64,000 nt of DNA from Victivallis lenta (GCF_009695545.1 NZ_VUNS01000007.1:62001-126000); one strand, 5' to 3'. Shown: positions 1 through 11,840, numbered from the stretch's first letter. Notes: a model not told the origin generated them from the sequence alone. Numbers and translations: made by a program.

Positions 1-2
1 TG

Positions 3-680
3 TACGCGGGGCACCCGATCCACCTGATCGGCAGCAGCCGGACCGACGCCGGCGTCCATGCCCAGCGCTTCGCCGCCGGCTACCTGACTCCGAAGCGCCC
101 GGACATTCCGCCGGACAAGATTCTGCGCGCGGTCAACCGCCAGCTTCCGGCCGACATCAAGCTCCGCACCGTGCGCGAAGTGCCGCTTGAATTCCACGCG
201 CGCTACGACGCGCTCGGCAAGGCGTACACCTACGTCCTGAATCTCGGCGCGCCGTCGCCCTTCGCCGACCGCTACAGCTGGGTGCCGTATCACCGCATGG
301 ACGTCGATAAAATCCGGGCCGCGGCGCAGGTCCTGGTCGGCACGCACGACTATTCGAGCTTCGTCGTCGAGCGCAGCATGATCGACGAGGCGGTCCGCAC
401 GATCTACCGGATCGACGTCGAAACGATCGGGCAGTTCTGCTGCTGCACCTTCGTCGGCAACGGTTTTCTCTACAAGATGATCCGCTGCCTGATGGGGACG
501 CTTGAGGCGGCCGGTTCCGGCAAGCTGAATCCGGAAGCGGTCCGGCGGATTCTCGAAGCGCGCGACCGGACGCAGGCGCCGGAGACTGCGCCGCCGCAGG
601 GGCTTTTTCTGATGAAGGTGTTCTACACCCCCGAGGAGCGGGCCGCCTTCCGGCTCGAAGGGCTGCCGTTTTGTTTTTGA
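3..680 (+). CDS. truA: tRNA pseudouridine synthase A, 3' part
   Basis: The reading frame is open from the window edge, so the start lies upstream. The enzyme isomerises uridines 38-40 in the tRNA anticodon arm to pseudouridine in the cytoplasm. The visible part begins just before the family motif RTDAGVHA, which carries the catalytic Asp, near base 40. It continues through a conserved FHARYDALGKAYTY stretch, HDYSSF and the C-terminal FLYKMIRCLMGTL segment typical of TruA. Only a short N-terminal piece seems to be missing. It ends in FCF before TGA. The next gene starts 73 bp downstream from its own promoter. The identification is firm. Confidence 0.95.
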   Translation, partial: YAGHPIHLIGSSRTDAGVHAQRFAAGYLTPKRPDIPPDKILRAVNRQLPADIKLRTVREVPLEFHARYDALGKAYTYVLNLGAPSPFADRYSWVPYHRMDVDKIRAAAQVLVGTHDYSSFVVERSMIDEAVRTIYRIDVETIGQFCCCTFVGNGFLYKMIRCLMGTLEAAGSGKLNPEAVRRILEARDRTQAPETAPPQGLFLMKVFYTPEERAAFRLEGLPFCF

Positions 681-686
681 GTGCCG

Positions 687-715
687 TTGTAAAACTCCTG
701 TCCGGGTGGTATAGT
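687..715 (+). promoter_or_regulatory. Sigma-70-like promoter of rep helicase
   Basis: TTGTAA (687-692), a 17-bp spacer and TATAGT (710-715) stand about 40 bp before the helicase ATG, which has AGGAG upstream. Confidence 0.55.
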
Positions 716-753
716 ATCCGGATGTTATTGTCATACTTTCAGGAGATTACAGA

Positions 754-2793
754 ATGAGCGACTTCCTTTCGCAGCTGAACCCCGAACAGGCCGATGCCGC
801 CGGCACCGTGAACGGGCCGGTTCTCGTGCTGGCCGGAGCCGGAACCGGCAAGACCCGGGTCATCACGTTCCGGATCGCCCATATGCTTTCGATCGGAATT
901 CCCCCGGAGCAGATTCTCGGCATGACTTTCACGAACAAGGCGGCGCGCGAGATGCGCGAACGCCTTGCGCAGCTCGTCGACCCGAAGGTCGCGGCCCGGG
1001 TCACGCTCGGCACGTTCCACAGCTTCTGCATCCGGATTCTGCGCCGCGAAGCGAAGAAGCTCGGTTACCTGCCCGGCTTCACGATCGCCGACGACTCCGA
1101 CCAGCAGGGGCTGCTGAAGCAGGCGGCCGGAGCGGCCGGGTGCAACACCCGCGAAGGATTCCCGCTCGCCGAGGTGCAGGCGATGATCGGCAAGTGGAAG
1201 AACAGACTGCTGTTTCCCGCCGATGCGAAACGCTTTGCCGACAACGGCTTCGAAGAGGCGTGCGCGACGATTTACGAGCACTATCAGGAGCTTCTCGAGT
1301 TGCAGAATTCTCTCGATTTCGACGATATGCTGCTTCTGGTGCACAAGCTGTTCAGCGATTTTCCCGATGTGCTGGCGCACTACCAGGACCGTTACCGCTA
1401 TCTGCTGATCGACGAGTATCAGGACACGAACGCCGCGCAGTTCACGATCGTCAAGATGCTGATCGGCGAACGCCGCAACCTCTGCGTGGTCGGCGACGAC
1501 GACCAGAGCATCTATTCGTGGCGCGGCGCGGACATCAGCAACATCCTCGAGTTCCCGCAGCATTTCCCGGGTGCGAAGGTGGTCAAGCTCGAGCAGAACT
1601 ACCGCTCGACCTCGAGCATTCTCGATGCGGCGAACGCGGTCATCGGCTCGAACGAAAACCGCCACGACAAGAGACTCTGGTCCGACCTCGGCCGGGGCGA
1701 GAAGGTCAAGGTGATCAAGACCGCCGGAGGAGAGGCCGAAGCCGAATTCATCGCCGGCATGATCAGCCAGCTCAAGAATTCCGATCCGGCCGCGTCGTGG
1801 AAGGATTTCGCGATTCTGTACCGCTCGAACCACCTGTCGCGCGAGCTCGAACAGGCGCTGCGGCGGCAGCAGATTCCGTACCGGCTGGTCGGCGGGCAGG
1901 AGTTCTACAAGCGGCGCGAGATCAAGGACGCGGTCGCTTATCTGAAACTGCTTGTGAATCCGCATGACGACCAGAGCCTGCTGCGAATCCTCGGCACGCC
2001 TCCGCGCGGGCTCGCCGCCAAGGCGGTCGAGCAGCTGAAGATCGGCCGGGCCGTCTCGCACAAGCCGATGCTGGAGCAGCTCGGCGAGCCGGAGTTCCGG
2101 AAAAGCATGTCCGCCAAAGCCGCCGAAGCGGCGCTCGAGCTCTCCGAAGTGTTCCGGGAGTATGCGGAGAAGTTCACCGAGCCGGGGCAGCTCGCCGGGA
2201 AGATCGTCGGTTTCCTGCGCAGCGTCGGCTATCTCGACGGACTCCAGCGCATCTACAAGGACCTGAACGACGCGATGAAGCGGCGCGAAAACGTCGATGA
2301 GTTCATCAACGCGGTCGCCCAGTTCGAGGAGCGGCAGACGGAACCGCCGACGCTGGAAAATTACCTTGAGAGCTTCGCGCTGCTCGAGGAGAACGACCGG
2401 ACCGATGACGAGGAGAACAACGGCGACGCGGTCACGCTTTCGACGGTTCACGCCTCGAAGGGGCTTGAATTCCCGATCGTTTTCTGCGTCGCGCTGGAGC
2501 GGAACATTTTTCCGCACGAACGCGCCGTCGAGGAGGGGTCGGTCGAGGAGGAGCTGCGGCTCTTTTACGTTGCGATCACGCGGGCGCGGCGTCAGCTTTA
2601 CATCACGCGGGCGGCGCAGCGGATGCAGCGCGGCATGCTCAAGCCGAGTTTGCCCTCTCCGTTCCTCGAACTCCTGACCGGCGATGTGGCGGAGTTCCCG
2701 GCGGCGGACGAGCTGCTGCGCCCGGCTTCGGAGGATTCGGTCCGGCAGGCTTTCGCGGACATCTTCAAGATGCTGGACCGGAAGAACCGCTGA
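754..2793 (+). CDS. rep: ATP-dependent 3'-5' DNA helicase, Rep/UvrD/PcrA family
   Basis: This is a superfamily 1A DNA helicase that unwinds DNA 3' to 5', expected to act in replication restart or repair. Visible motifs are Walker A GAGTGKT (about residues 28-34), FTNKAAREM (Ia), LLIDEYQDT (motif II, about residue 220), VGDDDQSIYSWRG (III, about 246), QNYRS (IV), VTLSTVHASKGLEFP (V) and LFYVAITRAR (VI). The 679-aa length and motif wording resemble E. coli Rep more than the longer UvrD/PcrA proteins with extended C-termini. It starts at MSDFLSQLNPEQ after AGGAG. PcrA or UvrD function remains possible. Confidence 0.93.
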   Translation: MSDFLSQLNPEQADAAGTVNGPVLVLAGAGTGKTRVITFRIAHMLSIGIPPEQILGMTFTNKAAREMRERLAQLVDPKVAARVTLGTFHSFCIRILRREAKKLGYLPGFTIADDSDQQGLLKQAAGAAGCNTREGFPLAEVQAMIGKWKNRLLFPADAKRFADNGFEEACATIYEHYQELLELQNSLDFDDMLLLVHKLFSDFPDVLAHYQDRYRYLLIDEYQDTNAAQFTIVKMLIGERRNLCVVGDDDQSIYSWRGADISNILEFPQHFPGAKVVKLEQNYRSTSSILDAANAVIGSNENRHDKRLWSDLGRGEKVKVIKTAGGEAEAEFIAGMISQLKNSDPAASWKDFAILYRSNHLSRELEQALRRQQIPYRLVGGQEFYKRREIKDAVAYLKLLVNPHDDQSLLRILGTPPRGLAAKAVEQLKIGRAVSHKPMLEQLGEPEFRKSMSAKAAEAALELSEVFREYAEKFTEPGQLAGKIVGFLRSVGYLDGLQRIYKDLNDAMKRRENVDEFINAVAQFEERQTEPPTLENYLESFALLEENDRTDDEENNGDAVTLSTVHASKGLEFPIVFCVALERNIFPHERAVEEGSVEEELRLFYVAITRARRQLYITRAAQRMQRGMLKPSLPSPFLELLTGDVAEFPAADELLRPASEDSVRQAFADIFKMLDRKNR

Positions 2794-2877
2794 CGGTTCC
2801 GCATTCCGTCGCTTCCCGGCATGCCGCCGCTGTGCGATGAAGGTATGGAAGGCGCTGCTGCCGATTATGGCTGTTCT

Positions 2878-2921
2878 GCCTGCCGGTCACATCGTATCGG
2901 CAGGCGCGGATATTTTTTATT
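2878..2921 (+). terminator. Probable intrinsic terminator after rep
   Basis: GCCTGCCG (2878-2885) pairs with CGGCAGGC (2898-2905) around a 12-nt loop, followed by a T-rich stretch TATTTTTTATT (2911-2921). It lies between the 3' ends of the convergent helicase and AraC genes. Confidence 0.45.
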
Positions 2922-3843
2922 CCATCGGCTCGGAAGCATCGTTGAGTCCGCCGGCCGTTGCGCTGCGCCGGCAGCTGCCCGGCGTACGGCCGTAGCGGCG
3001 GCGGAATACGCGCGAAAAATAGCCGGCGCCGGAAAATCCGACCCGGCAGGCCACATGTGAAATCGGCAGCTCGGTTGAGGTCAGCAGCCGCATCGCCTTT
3101 GCCAGACGGATTTCGGTGAGGCACTCCTTCGGCGTCCGCCCGGTCAGTTCCAGAAAGCAGCGTTCCAGCGAACGGACCGACATGCCGTGCTCCTTCGCCA
3201 GCTCCGAAATCTGAAGCGGTTCGCCCGACCGCTCCTCGAGCCGTCTGAACCACTGTCCGAGCCGCAGAAGCCCGTCGCCGTTCCCGGTTCCGGCGGAGGA
3301 GGCGAAGGCGCGCAGAATCAGGACGACCATCTGCATGAAGTATGCCTTGAGTGCAAACCCGCTGCACGCCTTCGGCTTCAACTGCTCCGCAAGCATGGCG
3401 TCGATGACCGTTTCGGCGTTCCGCATGGCCTCCGCGTCGAGCCGGAACCGGGGGCGGAACGAATCGGCCAGCTGCGGCGACAGCTCGAAAAAGACCAGAT
3501 AACCCGGATCGCCGCGCAGCTCCGCGAACGGCATGCCGAGTTGCTCCGGCAGGAACAGGATGTTCACGATTTCGAGCCCGTCGAGGTCGCGGTAGCCGTG
3601 CAGGCAGCCGGGGCGCACGAGATAGAGGTCGCCGCGCGAGAGCGGATATTCGCCGTCTTCGGTCATGTGGAACCCGGAGCCGGAGAGTACCAGCACGAGT
3701 TCATGAAAATCGTGTTCGTGAACGAGATCGGCGTCGAGCAGGTATTTTTTCCGGATCACCCGGATACCGGGACCCGTTTCGTTGAAAATACTGCTCCGCG
3801 GCATCCGGTACGGATGGTTTCGCGTTCCCCGGCTGATTTTCAT
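2917..3843 (-). CDS. AraC-family transcriptional regulator
   Basis: This 308-aa regulator has an N-terminal cupin-like sensor domain (HEHDFHELVLVLSG, then a PGCLHGY loop, roughly residues 35-100), which probably binds a sugar. A C-terminal double helix-turn-helix AraC domain occupies about residues 195-295: ISELAKEHGMSVRSLERCF, then ISHVACRVGFSGAGYFSRVF and the RRRYGRTPG end signature. The start is supported by GAGGGG eight bases upstream. It is divergent from the GH2 gene and shares a 148-bp intergenic region with it. Direct repeats spaced 21 bp lie there, so it probably controls the GH2 gene and itself (inference). Confidence 0.9.
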   Translation of the reverse strand: MKISRGTRNHPYRMPRSSIFNETGPGIRVIRKKYLLDADLVHEHDFHELVLVLSGSGFHMTEDGEYPLSRGDLYLVRPGCLHGYRDLDGLEIVNILFLPEQLGMPFAELRGDPGYLVFFELSPQLADSFRPRFRLDAEAMRNAETVIDAMLAEQLKPKACSGFALKAYFMQMVVLILRAFASSAGTGNGDGLLRLGQWFRRLEERSGEPLQISELAKEHGMSVRSLERCFLELTGRTPKECLTEIRLAKAMRLLTSTELPISHVACRVGFSGAGYFSRVFRRRYGRTPGSCRRSATAGGLNDASEPME

Positions 3844-3860
3844 GGCTGCAACCCCTCTTT

Positions 3861-3887
3861 GTCGTAAAAATACTCTTTATTGTCGTA
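3861..3887. promoter_or_regulatory. Candidate AraC operator, direct repeat
   Basis: GTCGTA occurs at 3861-3866 and 3882-3887, exactly 21 bp apart (two helical turns). Each copy is preceded by CTCTTT. An overlapping inverted repeat AAAAATAC/GTATTTTT (3866-3873, 3884-3891) is also present. Two overlapping TATAAT boxes for the GH2 gene follow at 3917-3922 and 3922-3927. Confidence 0.45.
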
Positions 3888-3991
3888 TTTTTCAACTTAT
3901 TTCCGGAAAAATCCGGTATAATATAATTGCAGGGCCTGCCGTGTGATTCAAATACTGCATCGGATGAAAAGAGTGCATAAGGAGCTGTTGA

Positions 3992-6900
3992 ATGCGAAAA
4001 CGAATTTTTCTCTTGGTTCTTCTGCCTTTCCTGGCTGTGGCGGAGACCTGGCTGCCGCCGGAGCGCCCGCTGCCGGATTTGACGGATCTTGCGAAACGGA
4101 ATGAGATCGTCGCGGAGTCTCCGGCGCTCGGCAGCTTCAAGCCGGACGGATTTGCGTCGTCGCTTTCGCTGGACGGAACCTGGAAGCTGACTCCCCTCGA
4201 AAGTTCCGAAAAACCGTTCGGGCCGCTGAACGGGAGCGAACGGGAATTCGCCCGGCCTGATTTCGACGACTCCGGCTGGCATGATATCCGGGTTCCGCTG
4301 AACTGGTATCTTCATCCGGAGAACAGATACGGCAAGATTTTCCGCCACGGTGAAGTGCTCGACCCGCTCTCTACCGGCGGCGGCCTTGTCAGGGGCGTGG
4401 TAAATTCCTATGTCAAGGGCTGGTACCGCCGTGAATTCCGGCTCGACACGGTTCCGGCCGGGAAACGGGCAATCCTCTGCTTCGAACGGATCGGTTATCA
4501 GGCCGAGCTGTTCGTGAACGGGAAACCGGCTCCGGTCGAACATCAGGGCGATTTTGTCGGCTTCGAAGTCGATGTGACGGAGCTGCTCAAGCCGGGCCGG
4601 AATGTGCTGGCATTGCGGGTTCGCTCCGATATCCGGCCCATCAGCGGACGGTTTCCGCACACCTACGGAGCGATGTGGAGTCTGGACTCCTACAAAGGAG
4701 GAATCTGGGGGCATGTGAAGCTTGACTGGGTTGCCGAGCCGCGTGTCGCGTCAGTCAGATTGGTCGCGCCGGCTTCCGGAAAGCTCGAGGTTCACGCCGA
4801 AGTTGTGTTTTCCGGGAAAGAGCCGCTTGAAGTGACGCCCGGAGTCAGCGTCGTCCGGGCGAGGAAGGGGGCGGAGCCCCGCGGCCGCGAATACGATCCC
4901 GTCCTGCTCCGGCCCGGGCTGAACAGGCTGAAGTTCACTTTCGACCAGCCCCGGCCGGAGCTGTGGTCTGTTCAGCAGCCGAATCTCTATTTCGCCACCC
5001 TGTTTTTCCGGAACGGCGACCGGATTCTCTCCGCCGACACGACCCGGTTCGGTTTCCGCGACTTTGAAATACGCGGCACGAAATTCTATCTGAACGGGCA
5101 GGAGACCTTCCTTTTCTTTGAAAGCGCCCATTCGGTCCATTTCGGCGGTTATCCGTCTCCGGACGGACACGCCGTCCGCCCGGCCGAACGCATTGCCGGT
5201 TACAGGAGATTGGGCTACAATATGATCCGCACCGCGCACATGCCGGTTCCGCAGGAGGTCCTCGACCTGGCCGATGAGCTCGGCATGATGATTTACGACG
5301 AATGGAGCATGTGCTTCGTCACCGGCATCGACAAAGCCGTATTCGAGAAGAACAACTTGAAGGAACTGGCCGGATTCGTCGCGGCCGATCACAATCATCC
5401 CTCGGTCGTCATGTGGTCGCTCGGCAATGAGGTCTCCCACAAGCTCGACCCGGAGCTGCCCGGGCAGCTCGACAAACAGTATGACCTGGTCCGGGAACTC
5501 GATCTTCAGAAGCGGCCGATCTGTTCGTTCGCAGGTCTCGGCGATACCGAGTTATACGGCAGCGCGAAGCTGAAGACGGACGTGATCGACATCCACTGCT
5601 ACATCGGCATGACCGACTCCTGGACGCTGGCGAGGCAGGTCGGCGATCTCTATTACCGGCAGCTGGCCGGAATTTACGGCGACGGAAAAACTTTCGAAAA
5701 GCCCTACATCATCTCCGAGTGCGTCGGCGGCGGCTGGGGATATGCGCCTGACCCCGGCTACCGCTCGAACGTTCCCGGTTATCTCGAGCAAATGAGGCGT
5801 CCGTTTCACTGGGGGCAGCCCGGTTCGGCCGGTTATTCCGGCGCGATCGGCGTGGCGGCCGCCGCCGATCCGGAACGGGGGTTCCGCTATTTCCAGAACC
5901 GTATGGGACGGCGGATTCTCGAACAGTTCCGGCTTGACCCGCGCTACGCCGGTTACGCCCCGTGGTTTGCCGACCATTCCATGCGGAGCGCCCCGGTCTG
6001 GAATCAGGAGCACTATCCCGGTCTGCGGCTGCCCGGTTCCTTTGCGCCGCGCCAGCTGTTGGCCGGAACCGAACTTGAATTGGAGTGCTTCCTTCTCAAT
6101 GCCGGGCCGGAGCTGGCCGATCCGGAGCTGCGGGTCTCGCTTGAGATCAGCGGAACGGAGACCGAGCTCGGAAAGGTGAAGTTTCCCGTCTCCTCCACCG
6201 GCAGCCGCCTTTTCCGGAACTTGCGCGTGACGGTTCCGATGCTCTCACCCGGCGCCGGAGAGCTCAAGCTTACGCTCTTCGACGGCGGCCGCGAGGCGGG
6301 GCGCAACAGTTATGACGTGACGCTTCACGCGAAACCGGAGCCGGTCGAAGACCCGCTCCCGGTCGCACTCCTCTCCGGCGATCCGGCGCTGAAAACGCTT
6401 CTGAAGGAGCTGCGGATCGAGGCGGTCGAAGTCACCTCGCCCGAACAGCTGGCGGGATTCCGCCGGGCGGCGGTGGCCGGACGTCACACCCTTTCGCGCG
6501 ATTTCCAGCGGTCGCTGCGCAACTGGGTGGAAGAGGGCGGTTTTCTGCTGGCGCTGGAATGCGAATCGGGATTTATTCCCGGTTTTTCCGAGTACCGTTC
6601 GCTGGCGGTCGGCGCGCCGCTGGTGGAGCTCGTCGCCGCAGGCCATCCGCTCTTCGACGGCATGTCGCAGGATGATTTCGACACGTGGGCGGAAAAAGGC
6701 AGCGGCTATGTCGCGGAAACCGCGTTCGAGCCGCTGGACGAAACCCTGCTGGCCGCCGCCGGCATTTTCACTCACAACCGGAGGAACGGCGCGGTACTCG
6801 TCGAAGCCGGATTCGGCAAGGGGCGTTTGCTGATATCGGCTTTCAACGCCCGCCGGATCGCGGGGCGCAACGGCGCGGCGGCGAAGTGGCTCGGGAATCT

Positions 6901-8095
6901 GCTGCACTATTTCGCCTCCGCCGCCGTGAAGCCGGCGCAGCCGGAGCAACTGGTTCCGCTGGAACGGCCCACCGAGTTCAGTGCCGACATGGCGCAGGCG
7001 AAATTCGTGGACTTGCGCACCGCCGCCAATCGCGCTTTCCGGGACGATGAGGCCGGGGACGGCAGAGGCGGCTGGACCGATCAGGGCGAAAACGATTTCC
7101 GCAATATGCCCGCCGGCAAACAGCGCGATGCCGGAGTTGATTTCGAACTGATCGACCCGGCGGAGAACAGCGGATTCGGCTGCGTCATGCTGCGGGGGCG
7201 CGGGTTCCCGGACGGACCGGCGGCGCGGAGGATCGCGGTCCATGCCAGGGCGCAGACGCTCTATTTTCTGCATACCGCCGCCTATGTTTCCGGCAGCGCG
7301 CCGGTGGCGCATTACCTGATCCGTTATGCGGACAGGACGACGGCGAAGTTTCCGCTGGTCCCCGGGCGGAATATTGCCGACTGGTGGACGCCGTCGCTGC
7401 CGGAGGAGGCCTTCCCGGCTTTTTCCCGCCCGAACGGAGCGACCGGCCGAGTATCGTTCTTCATTGCGGCGTGGGAGAATCCGGCCCCGGAAAAGGAGAT
7501 CGAATCGATCGATTTCGTCTCCGCCGGAACGGATGCCGTCGCGGTGCTGGCGGCGCTCACGCTGCTTCCTCCCGCCGAATCGACGAACCTGATTCCGTTC
7601 TCCAATGGAAAGCAGCAGTGGGTCTGCGGCTGCGACGGTCCCGGCCAAAAGGCGGTTGCCCGCGCCGTCAGGCTCGAAACACCGGTCGGACAAGCCGCGA
7701 TGCGAGTCGATTTCCCGGCCGCGGAAAACGGCGGCTGCCCGTTCGCAATCGCTCCGGCGTATCTGGGGGGCATGAAAGGAAGGAGGCCGACGCATTTGAG
7801 CCTCCTCTTCCGCAGCCGTTCCGAAGGCGTTGTTGATGTGCAGCTGCCGGAAAAGGAGTGGCGCGGCTGGTTGTCGGCGCCGCTGGATCTCGGCCTTTCA
7901 CGCGGAGAGTGGGTGCGGGTGCGGCTCGATCTCGCAAAGGATTTCCGGCTCTCCGGGCAGGCGTTCTCCCCGGCCGGGCCGCGCAGCGAAATCGGTTTCT
8001 TCAACGGCAAGGAACGGCGGTCCGGTTATCCGCGCGGCCCGGTTTCCTTTGAGGTCGCGGATATCCGGTACGAATTCGGGAACTCCCGGGAATAG
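3992..8095 (+). CDS. Secreted glycoside hydrolase family 2 enzyme with C-terminal extension
   Basis: This very long (1367 aa) beta-galactosidase/beta-glucuronidase-type GH2 enzyme probably hydrolyses a beta-glycosidic linkage outside the cytoplasm. A signal peptide ([18 protein letters not shown]) is followed by a GH2 sugar-binding sandwich (about residues 45-240), an Ig-like domain and a TIM barrel. The proposed acid/base is E480 in WSLGNEVSH and the nucleophile E576 in YIISECVGG. After a further Ig-like segment, residues about 785-980 resemble a class I glutamine amidotransferase/ThuA-like fold ([27 protein letters not shown]). The last 380 residues look like carbohydrate-binding sandwiches. 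AAGGAG stands 7 nt before the ATG. The divergent AraC gene probably regulates it. The substrate cannot be read from sequence. Confidence 0.88.
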   Translation: MRKRIFLLVLLPFLAVAETWLPPERPLPDLTDLAKRNEIVAESPALGSFKPDGFASSLSLDGTWKLTPLESSEKPFGPLNGSEREFARPDFDDSGWHDIRVPLNWYLHPENRYGKIFRHGEVLDPLSTGGGLVRGVVNSYVKGWYRREFRLDTVPAGKRAILCFERIGYQAELFVNGKPAPVEHQGDFVGFEVDVTELLKPGRNVLALRVRSDIRPISGRFPHTYGAMWSLDSYKGGIWGHVKLDWVAEPRVASVRLVAPASGKLEVHAEVVFSGKEPLEVTPGVSVVRARKGAEPRGREYDPVLLRPGLNRLKFTFDQPRPELWSVQQPNLYFATLFFRNGDRILSADTTRFGFRDFEIRGTKFYLNGQETFLFFESAHSVHFGGYPSPDGHAVRPAERIAGYRRLGYNMIRTAHMPVPQEVLDLADELGMMIYDEWSMCFVTGIDKAVFEKNNLKELAGFVAADHNHPSVVMWSLGNEVSHKLDPELPGQLDKQYDLVRELDLQKRPICSFAGLGDTELYGSAKLKTDVIDIHCYIGMTDSWTLARQVGDLYYRQLAGIYGDGKTFEKPYIISECVGGGWGYAPDPGYRSNVPGYLEQMRRPFHWGQPGSAGYSGAIGVAAAADPERGFRYFQNRMGRRILEQFRLDPRYAGYAPWFADHSMRSAPVWNQEHYPGLRLPGSFAPRQLLAGTELELECFLLNAGPELADPELRVSLEISGTETELGKVKFPVSSTGSRLFRNLRVTVPMLSPGAGELKLTLFDGGREAGRNSYDVTLHAKPEPVEDPLPVALLSGDPALKTLLKELRIEAVEVTSPEQLAGFRRAAVAGRHTLSRDFQRSLRNWVEEGGFLLALECESGFIPGFSEYRSLAVGAPLVELVAAGHPLFDGMSQDDFDTWAEKGSGYVAETAFEPLDETLLAAAGIFTHNRRNGAVLVEAGFGKGRLLISAFNARRIAGRNGAAAKWLGNLLHYFASAAVKPAQPEQLVPLERPTEFSADMAQAKFVDLRTAANRAFRDDEAGDGRGGWTDQGENDFRNMPAGKQRDAGVDFELIDPAENSGFGCVMLRGRGFPDGPAARRIAVHARAQTLYFLHTAAYVSGSAPVAHYLIRYADRTTAKFPLVPGRNIADWWTPSLPEEAFPAFSRPNGATGRVSFFIAAWENPAPEKEIESIDFVSAGTDAVAVLAALTLLPPAESTNLIPFSNGKQQWVCGCDGPGQKAVARAVRLETPVGQAAMRVDFPAAENGGCPFAIAPAYLGGMKGRRPTHLSLLFRSRSEGVVDVQLPEKEWRGWLSAPLDLGLSRGEWVRVRLDLAKDFRLSGQAFSPAGPRSEIGFFNGKERRSGYPRGPVSFEVADIRYEFGNSRE

Positions 8096-8258
8096 CCCGG
8101 ATGGATCAATTTCTTCGGGCGTCTCCTGATTCGCATACCGGCGGCGCCCCGGTTCATCAATCTTCAAAAAAAGGAAAGCAGAACATGGAAAGACACTTTT
8201 CCGAAACAGCGTCGGCGAAACGGCGTCTCCCGGCGGAATATCGGCACTTCACCCTGAT
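8079..8258 (+). repeat. Duplicated prepilin leader block, copy A
   Basis: Two sub-blocks, 8079-8110 and 8143-8258, recur on the other strand at 14748-14779 and 14630-14746. The first covers the last codons and stop of the GH2 gene and has 2 mismatches in 32. The second covers the Shine-Dalgarno region and the first 24 or so prepilin codons. Copy A carries about 32 extra bases between the sub-blocks. Confidence 0.8.
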
Positions 8259-8943
8259 TGAATTGTTGATTGTAATTGCGATCATCGCGATTCTCGCCGC
8301 GATGCTGCTGCCCGCTCTGAACCGGGCCAGAGACCGGGCGCACTCGACCAAGTGCGTCGCCAATCTGAAAACCTATACGATGTCCGGCCTCACTTACGCG
8401 AACGACAGCAACGACTATCTCGTGCCTGCCGACCCGACCAACGTAACCGTCTGCATCTGGTATCGCAACGCAGCCTTCCGGCGGCTTCTCGGCGACTGCC
8501 CGGGGCCTCTCTGGTTCGGCGCCACGCAGGTGGACAGCTCCAATGACCGGGCGGGCAATCCGGGGCTGCTCTGCCCGGCGCTTGCGGCAAACGCCGCCGG
8601 CAGGCAGGGGCCGTATTACAGCAACTCCTACGGGATGACCCACGAGGAAATTCCGGTTTCCGGCTGGAACTATCAGGGACTGCCGGGCGTGGCCGCTTAC
8701 AAGCTGAGCCGCATCATCGGCCCCTCGCAGCGGCTGATGTTCATCGATTCGGCCGATCCGACGACCGACAAGCGGTGGTCTACCCTGAATTACTGGACGC
8801 TCAACCGCCGGAACGTCGCCTACCGGCACGGCAATTTCACGAATGTCGGTTTGATGGACGGCCATGTGGAAAGCCGCGGCTGGCAGGATGTCGCCGTCGA
8901 TCATCTCTGGTTCGGCTTCTATACCGCCAACCTTGCGGACTGA
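8185..8943 (+). CDS. Prepilin-type protein with H-x9-DG domain
   Basis: This 252-aa type IV pilin-like (pseudopilin) protein starts at [14 protein letters not shown] with AAGGAA upstream; a longer frame from 8101 lacks a good ribosome site. The 24-residue leader before FTLIELL is unusually long. The hydrophobic helix [19 protein letters not shown] is the prepilin peptidase/assembly signature. The C-terminus has the H-x9-DG signature (H in RHGNFTNV, then DGHV). Such proteins are abundant in Planctomycetes and Lentisphaerae; their function is not established. It lies 90 bp after the GH2 gene and probably shares its transcript. Confidence 0.88.
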   Translation: MERHFSETASAKRRLPAEYRHFTLIELLIVIAIIAILAAMLLPALNRARDRAHSTKCVANLKTYTMSGLTYANDSNDYLVPADPTNVTVCIWYRNAAFRRLLGDCPGPLWFGATQVDSSNDRAGNPGLLCPALAANAAGRQGPYYSNSYGMTHEEIPVSGWNYQGLPGVAAYKLSRIIGPSQRLMFIDSADPTTDKRWSTLNYWTLNRRNVAYRHGNFTNVGLMDGHVESRGWQDVAVDHLWFGFYTANLAD

Positions 8944-8969
8944 TCCGCTTTCCGGAACGGGAAAAATGC

Positions 8970-9001
8970 GGGAGCGGAGAAGGCGCTGCTTCTCCGCTCC
9001 C
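8970..9001 (-). terminator. Intrinsic terminator, malic enzyme and prepilin
   Basis: A perfect 13-bp stem joins 8970-8982 to 8989-9001 with loop GCGCTG. On the minus strand it is followed by a CGCATTTTTCCC tract, so it fits termination of the malic enzyme. It may act in both directions. Confidence 0.75.
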
Positions 9002-9025
9002 GCTGCGGTTTCGGGCTGTATGCGG

Positions 9026-10357
<1,332 letters not shown>

Positions 10358-10374
10358 ATCAATTCTCCCCGCAT

Positions 10375-11148
10375 TCAGAAAGTGGATGGTTCCCGGACCG
10401 GAATGCCGCGCTCCTTCAGGAACCGCTTGGCTTCCGGAATCGTATAAGTTCCGAAATGAAAAATACTTGCCGCCAGGACCGCATCGGCGTGCCCGGCATC
10501 GAGCACCTCCGCCAGATGGTCGAGCGTCCCGGCGCCGCCGGAGGCGATGACCGGCACGGAGACCGCATCGGAAACCCGCCTCGTCAGCTCGCAGTCGTAC
10601 CCGGCGCAGGTTCCGTCTGCATCCATGCTGGTCAGCAGGATTTCGCCGGCGCCGAGTTCGACGCCGCGCACGGCCCACTCGACGGCGTCGAGTTCCGTGG
10701 CCCGGCGTCCGCCGTGGGTGTAGACGAGCCAGCGCTCTTCTCCGGGAACTTTCCGTGCGTCGACGGCCAGCACGATGCACTGGCTGCCGAACCGTTCCGC
10801 TCCCTCGCGGATCAGCTCCGGGCGCTGGATCGCCGCCGTGTTGACCGAAGTCTTGTCGGCCCCGGCCAGCAGCATGCGGCGGATGTCCTCCGCCGTGCGG
10901 ATGCCGCCGCCGACCGTGAGCGGAATGAACACCTGGCTTGCCGTGCGCCGCACGACGTCGACCATGGTTTCACGCGCGTCGCTGCTCGCGGTGATGTCGA
11001 GAAAAACCAGCTCGTCCGCCCCCTGCGCATCGTACTGGCGCGCGATTTCGACCGGGTCGCCGGCGTCGACGAGATCGACGAAATTGACCCCCTTGACCAC
11101 TCTGCCGCCGGTCACGTCCAGGCAGGGGATGATGCGTTTTGCGAGCAT
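10375..11148 (-). CDS. hisF: Imidazole glycerol phosphate synthase, cyclase subunit HisF
   Basis: HisF, with glutaminase HisH, converts PRFAR and ammonia to imidazole glycerol phosphate and AICAR in histidine synthesis. The 257-aa length is standard for the (beta/alpha)8 barrel. Visible features are [14 protein letters not shown] with the catalytic Asp at residue 11, the second catalytic Asp in LAVDARKV (about 131), the phosphate-binding [11 protein letters not shown] and [17 protein letters not shown] precedes the ATG. No other his gene is in the window, so the pathway genes are scattered; pairing with malic enzyme is probably incidental. Confidence 0.96.
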   Translation of the reverse strand: MLAKRIIPCLDVTGGRVVKGVNFVDLVDAGDPVEIARQYDAQGADELVFLDITASSDARETMVDVVRRTASQVFIPLTVGGGIRTAEDIRRMLLAGADKTSVNTAAIQRPELIREGAERFGSQCIVLAVDARKVPGEERWLVYTHGGRRATELDAVEWAVRGVELGAGEILLTSMDADGTCAGYDCELTRRVSDAVSVPVIASGGAGTLDHLAEVLDAGHADAVLAASIFHFGTYTIPEAKRFLKERGIPVREPSTF

Positions 11149-11321
11149 TCGGACCTCTCGTTCACTCTTTCAAGTCGGATTATGGATATTTAAATATAGC
11201 ACCGGATTCCCCGGTTTGCACGGATTTCCCGGAAATTTCCGGCCGGAAATTTGCTTTCCGGCGGCTTTTCGGTTAAATTGTACAGGATGAGTTTCGTTTT
11301 TTTACGGAAGGGGGTAACCAT

Positions 11322-11831
11322 ATGGATTTTTACGACGTCATTTCCACGCGGCGCAGCATTCGCCATTATTCGGACCGTCCGGTTCCGGACGCCTCGCTCG
11401 ACAGGATCGCGCAGGCCGTGCAGCTGGCGCCGACCGCCTGCAACCGGCAGCCGTTCAGGATTCTCGCGGTCCGCAATCCGGAGCTTCGCGCCGCGATCTG
11501 CCGGGCCTGCCCGCAGCGTTTTCTGCCGGAGGCTCCGGTCATTCTCGTTGCTCTCGGCGATATGAAAAACGCATGGCGGCGGGTCGGGGACGACCACTCC
11601 ATCGTCGAAATCGACCTCGGCATCGTGTTTGAACACGCGGTTCTCGCGGCGACGGCCGAGGGGCTGTCGACCTGCTGGGTCTGCGCCTACGACCGGAAAC
11701 GCATGGACGAGGCTCTGAAACTCGGGGAACCGTGGAGCGCGCTCGCCGTCTCTCCGCTCGGTTACGCCTCCGAACCGGCCGCGCCGATCGAGCACAAGCC
11801 GGTGCCGGAACTGTTTGAAATCATCGACTGA
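11322..11831 (+). CDS. Nitroreductase-family FMN oxidoreductase
   Basis: This is a 169-aa short nitroreductase-fold protein expected to bind FMN and reduce a nitro, quinone or other small substrate with NAD(P)H. The N-terminal RRSIRHYSDRPVPD and the LAPTACNRQPFRILAV segment are the classic flavin-binding start. The C-terminal LSTCWVCAYD and LAVSPLGYASE match the short cofactor-binding end. AAGGGGG stands upstream of the ATG. It is divergent from hisF and 9 bp ahead of the next unrecognised gene, possibly cotranscribed. The substrate is unknown. Confidence 0.88.
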   Translation: MDFYDVISTRRSIRHYSDRPVPDASLDRIAQAVQLAPTACNRQPFRILAVRNPELRAAICRACPQRFLPEAPVILVALGDMKNAWRRVGDDHSIVEIDLGIVFEHAVLAATAEGLSTCWVCAYDRKRMDEALKLGEPWSALAVSPLGYASEPAAPIEHKPVPELFEIID

Positions 11832-11840
11832 AAGAATCAT

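Noticed and set aside
739-2517. 592-codon minus-strand open frame
   Set aside because: It is fully antisense to the Rep helicase, with low-complexity R/L/E-rich translation typical of shadows in GC-rich genes.
10358-10780. N-terminal extension of malic enzyme
   Set aside because: The frame overlaps hisF and reads as its shadow; a ribosome site and the conserved start lie at 10357.
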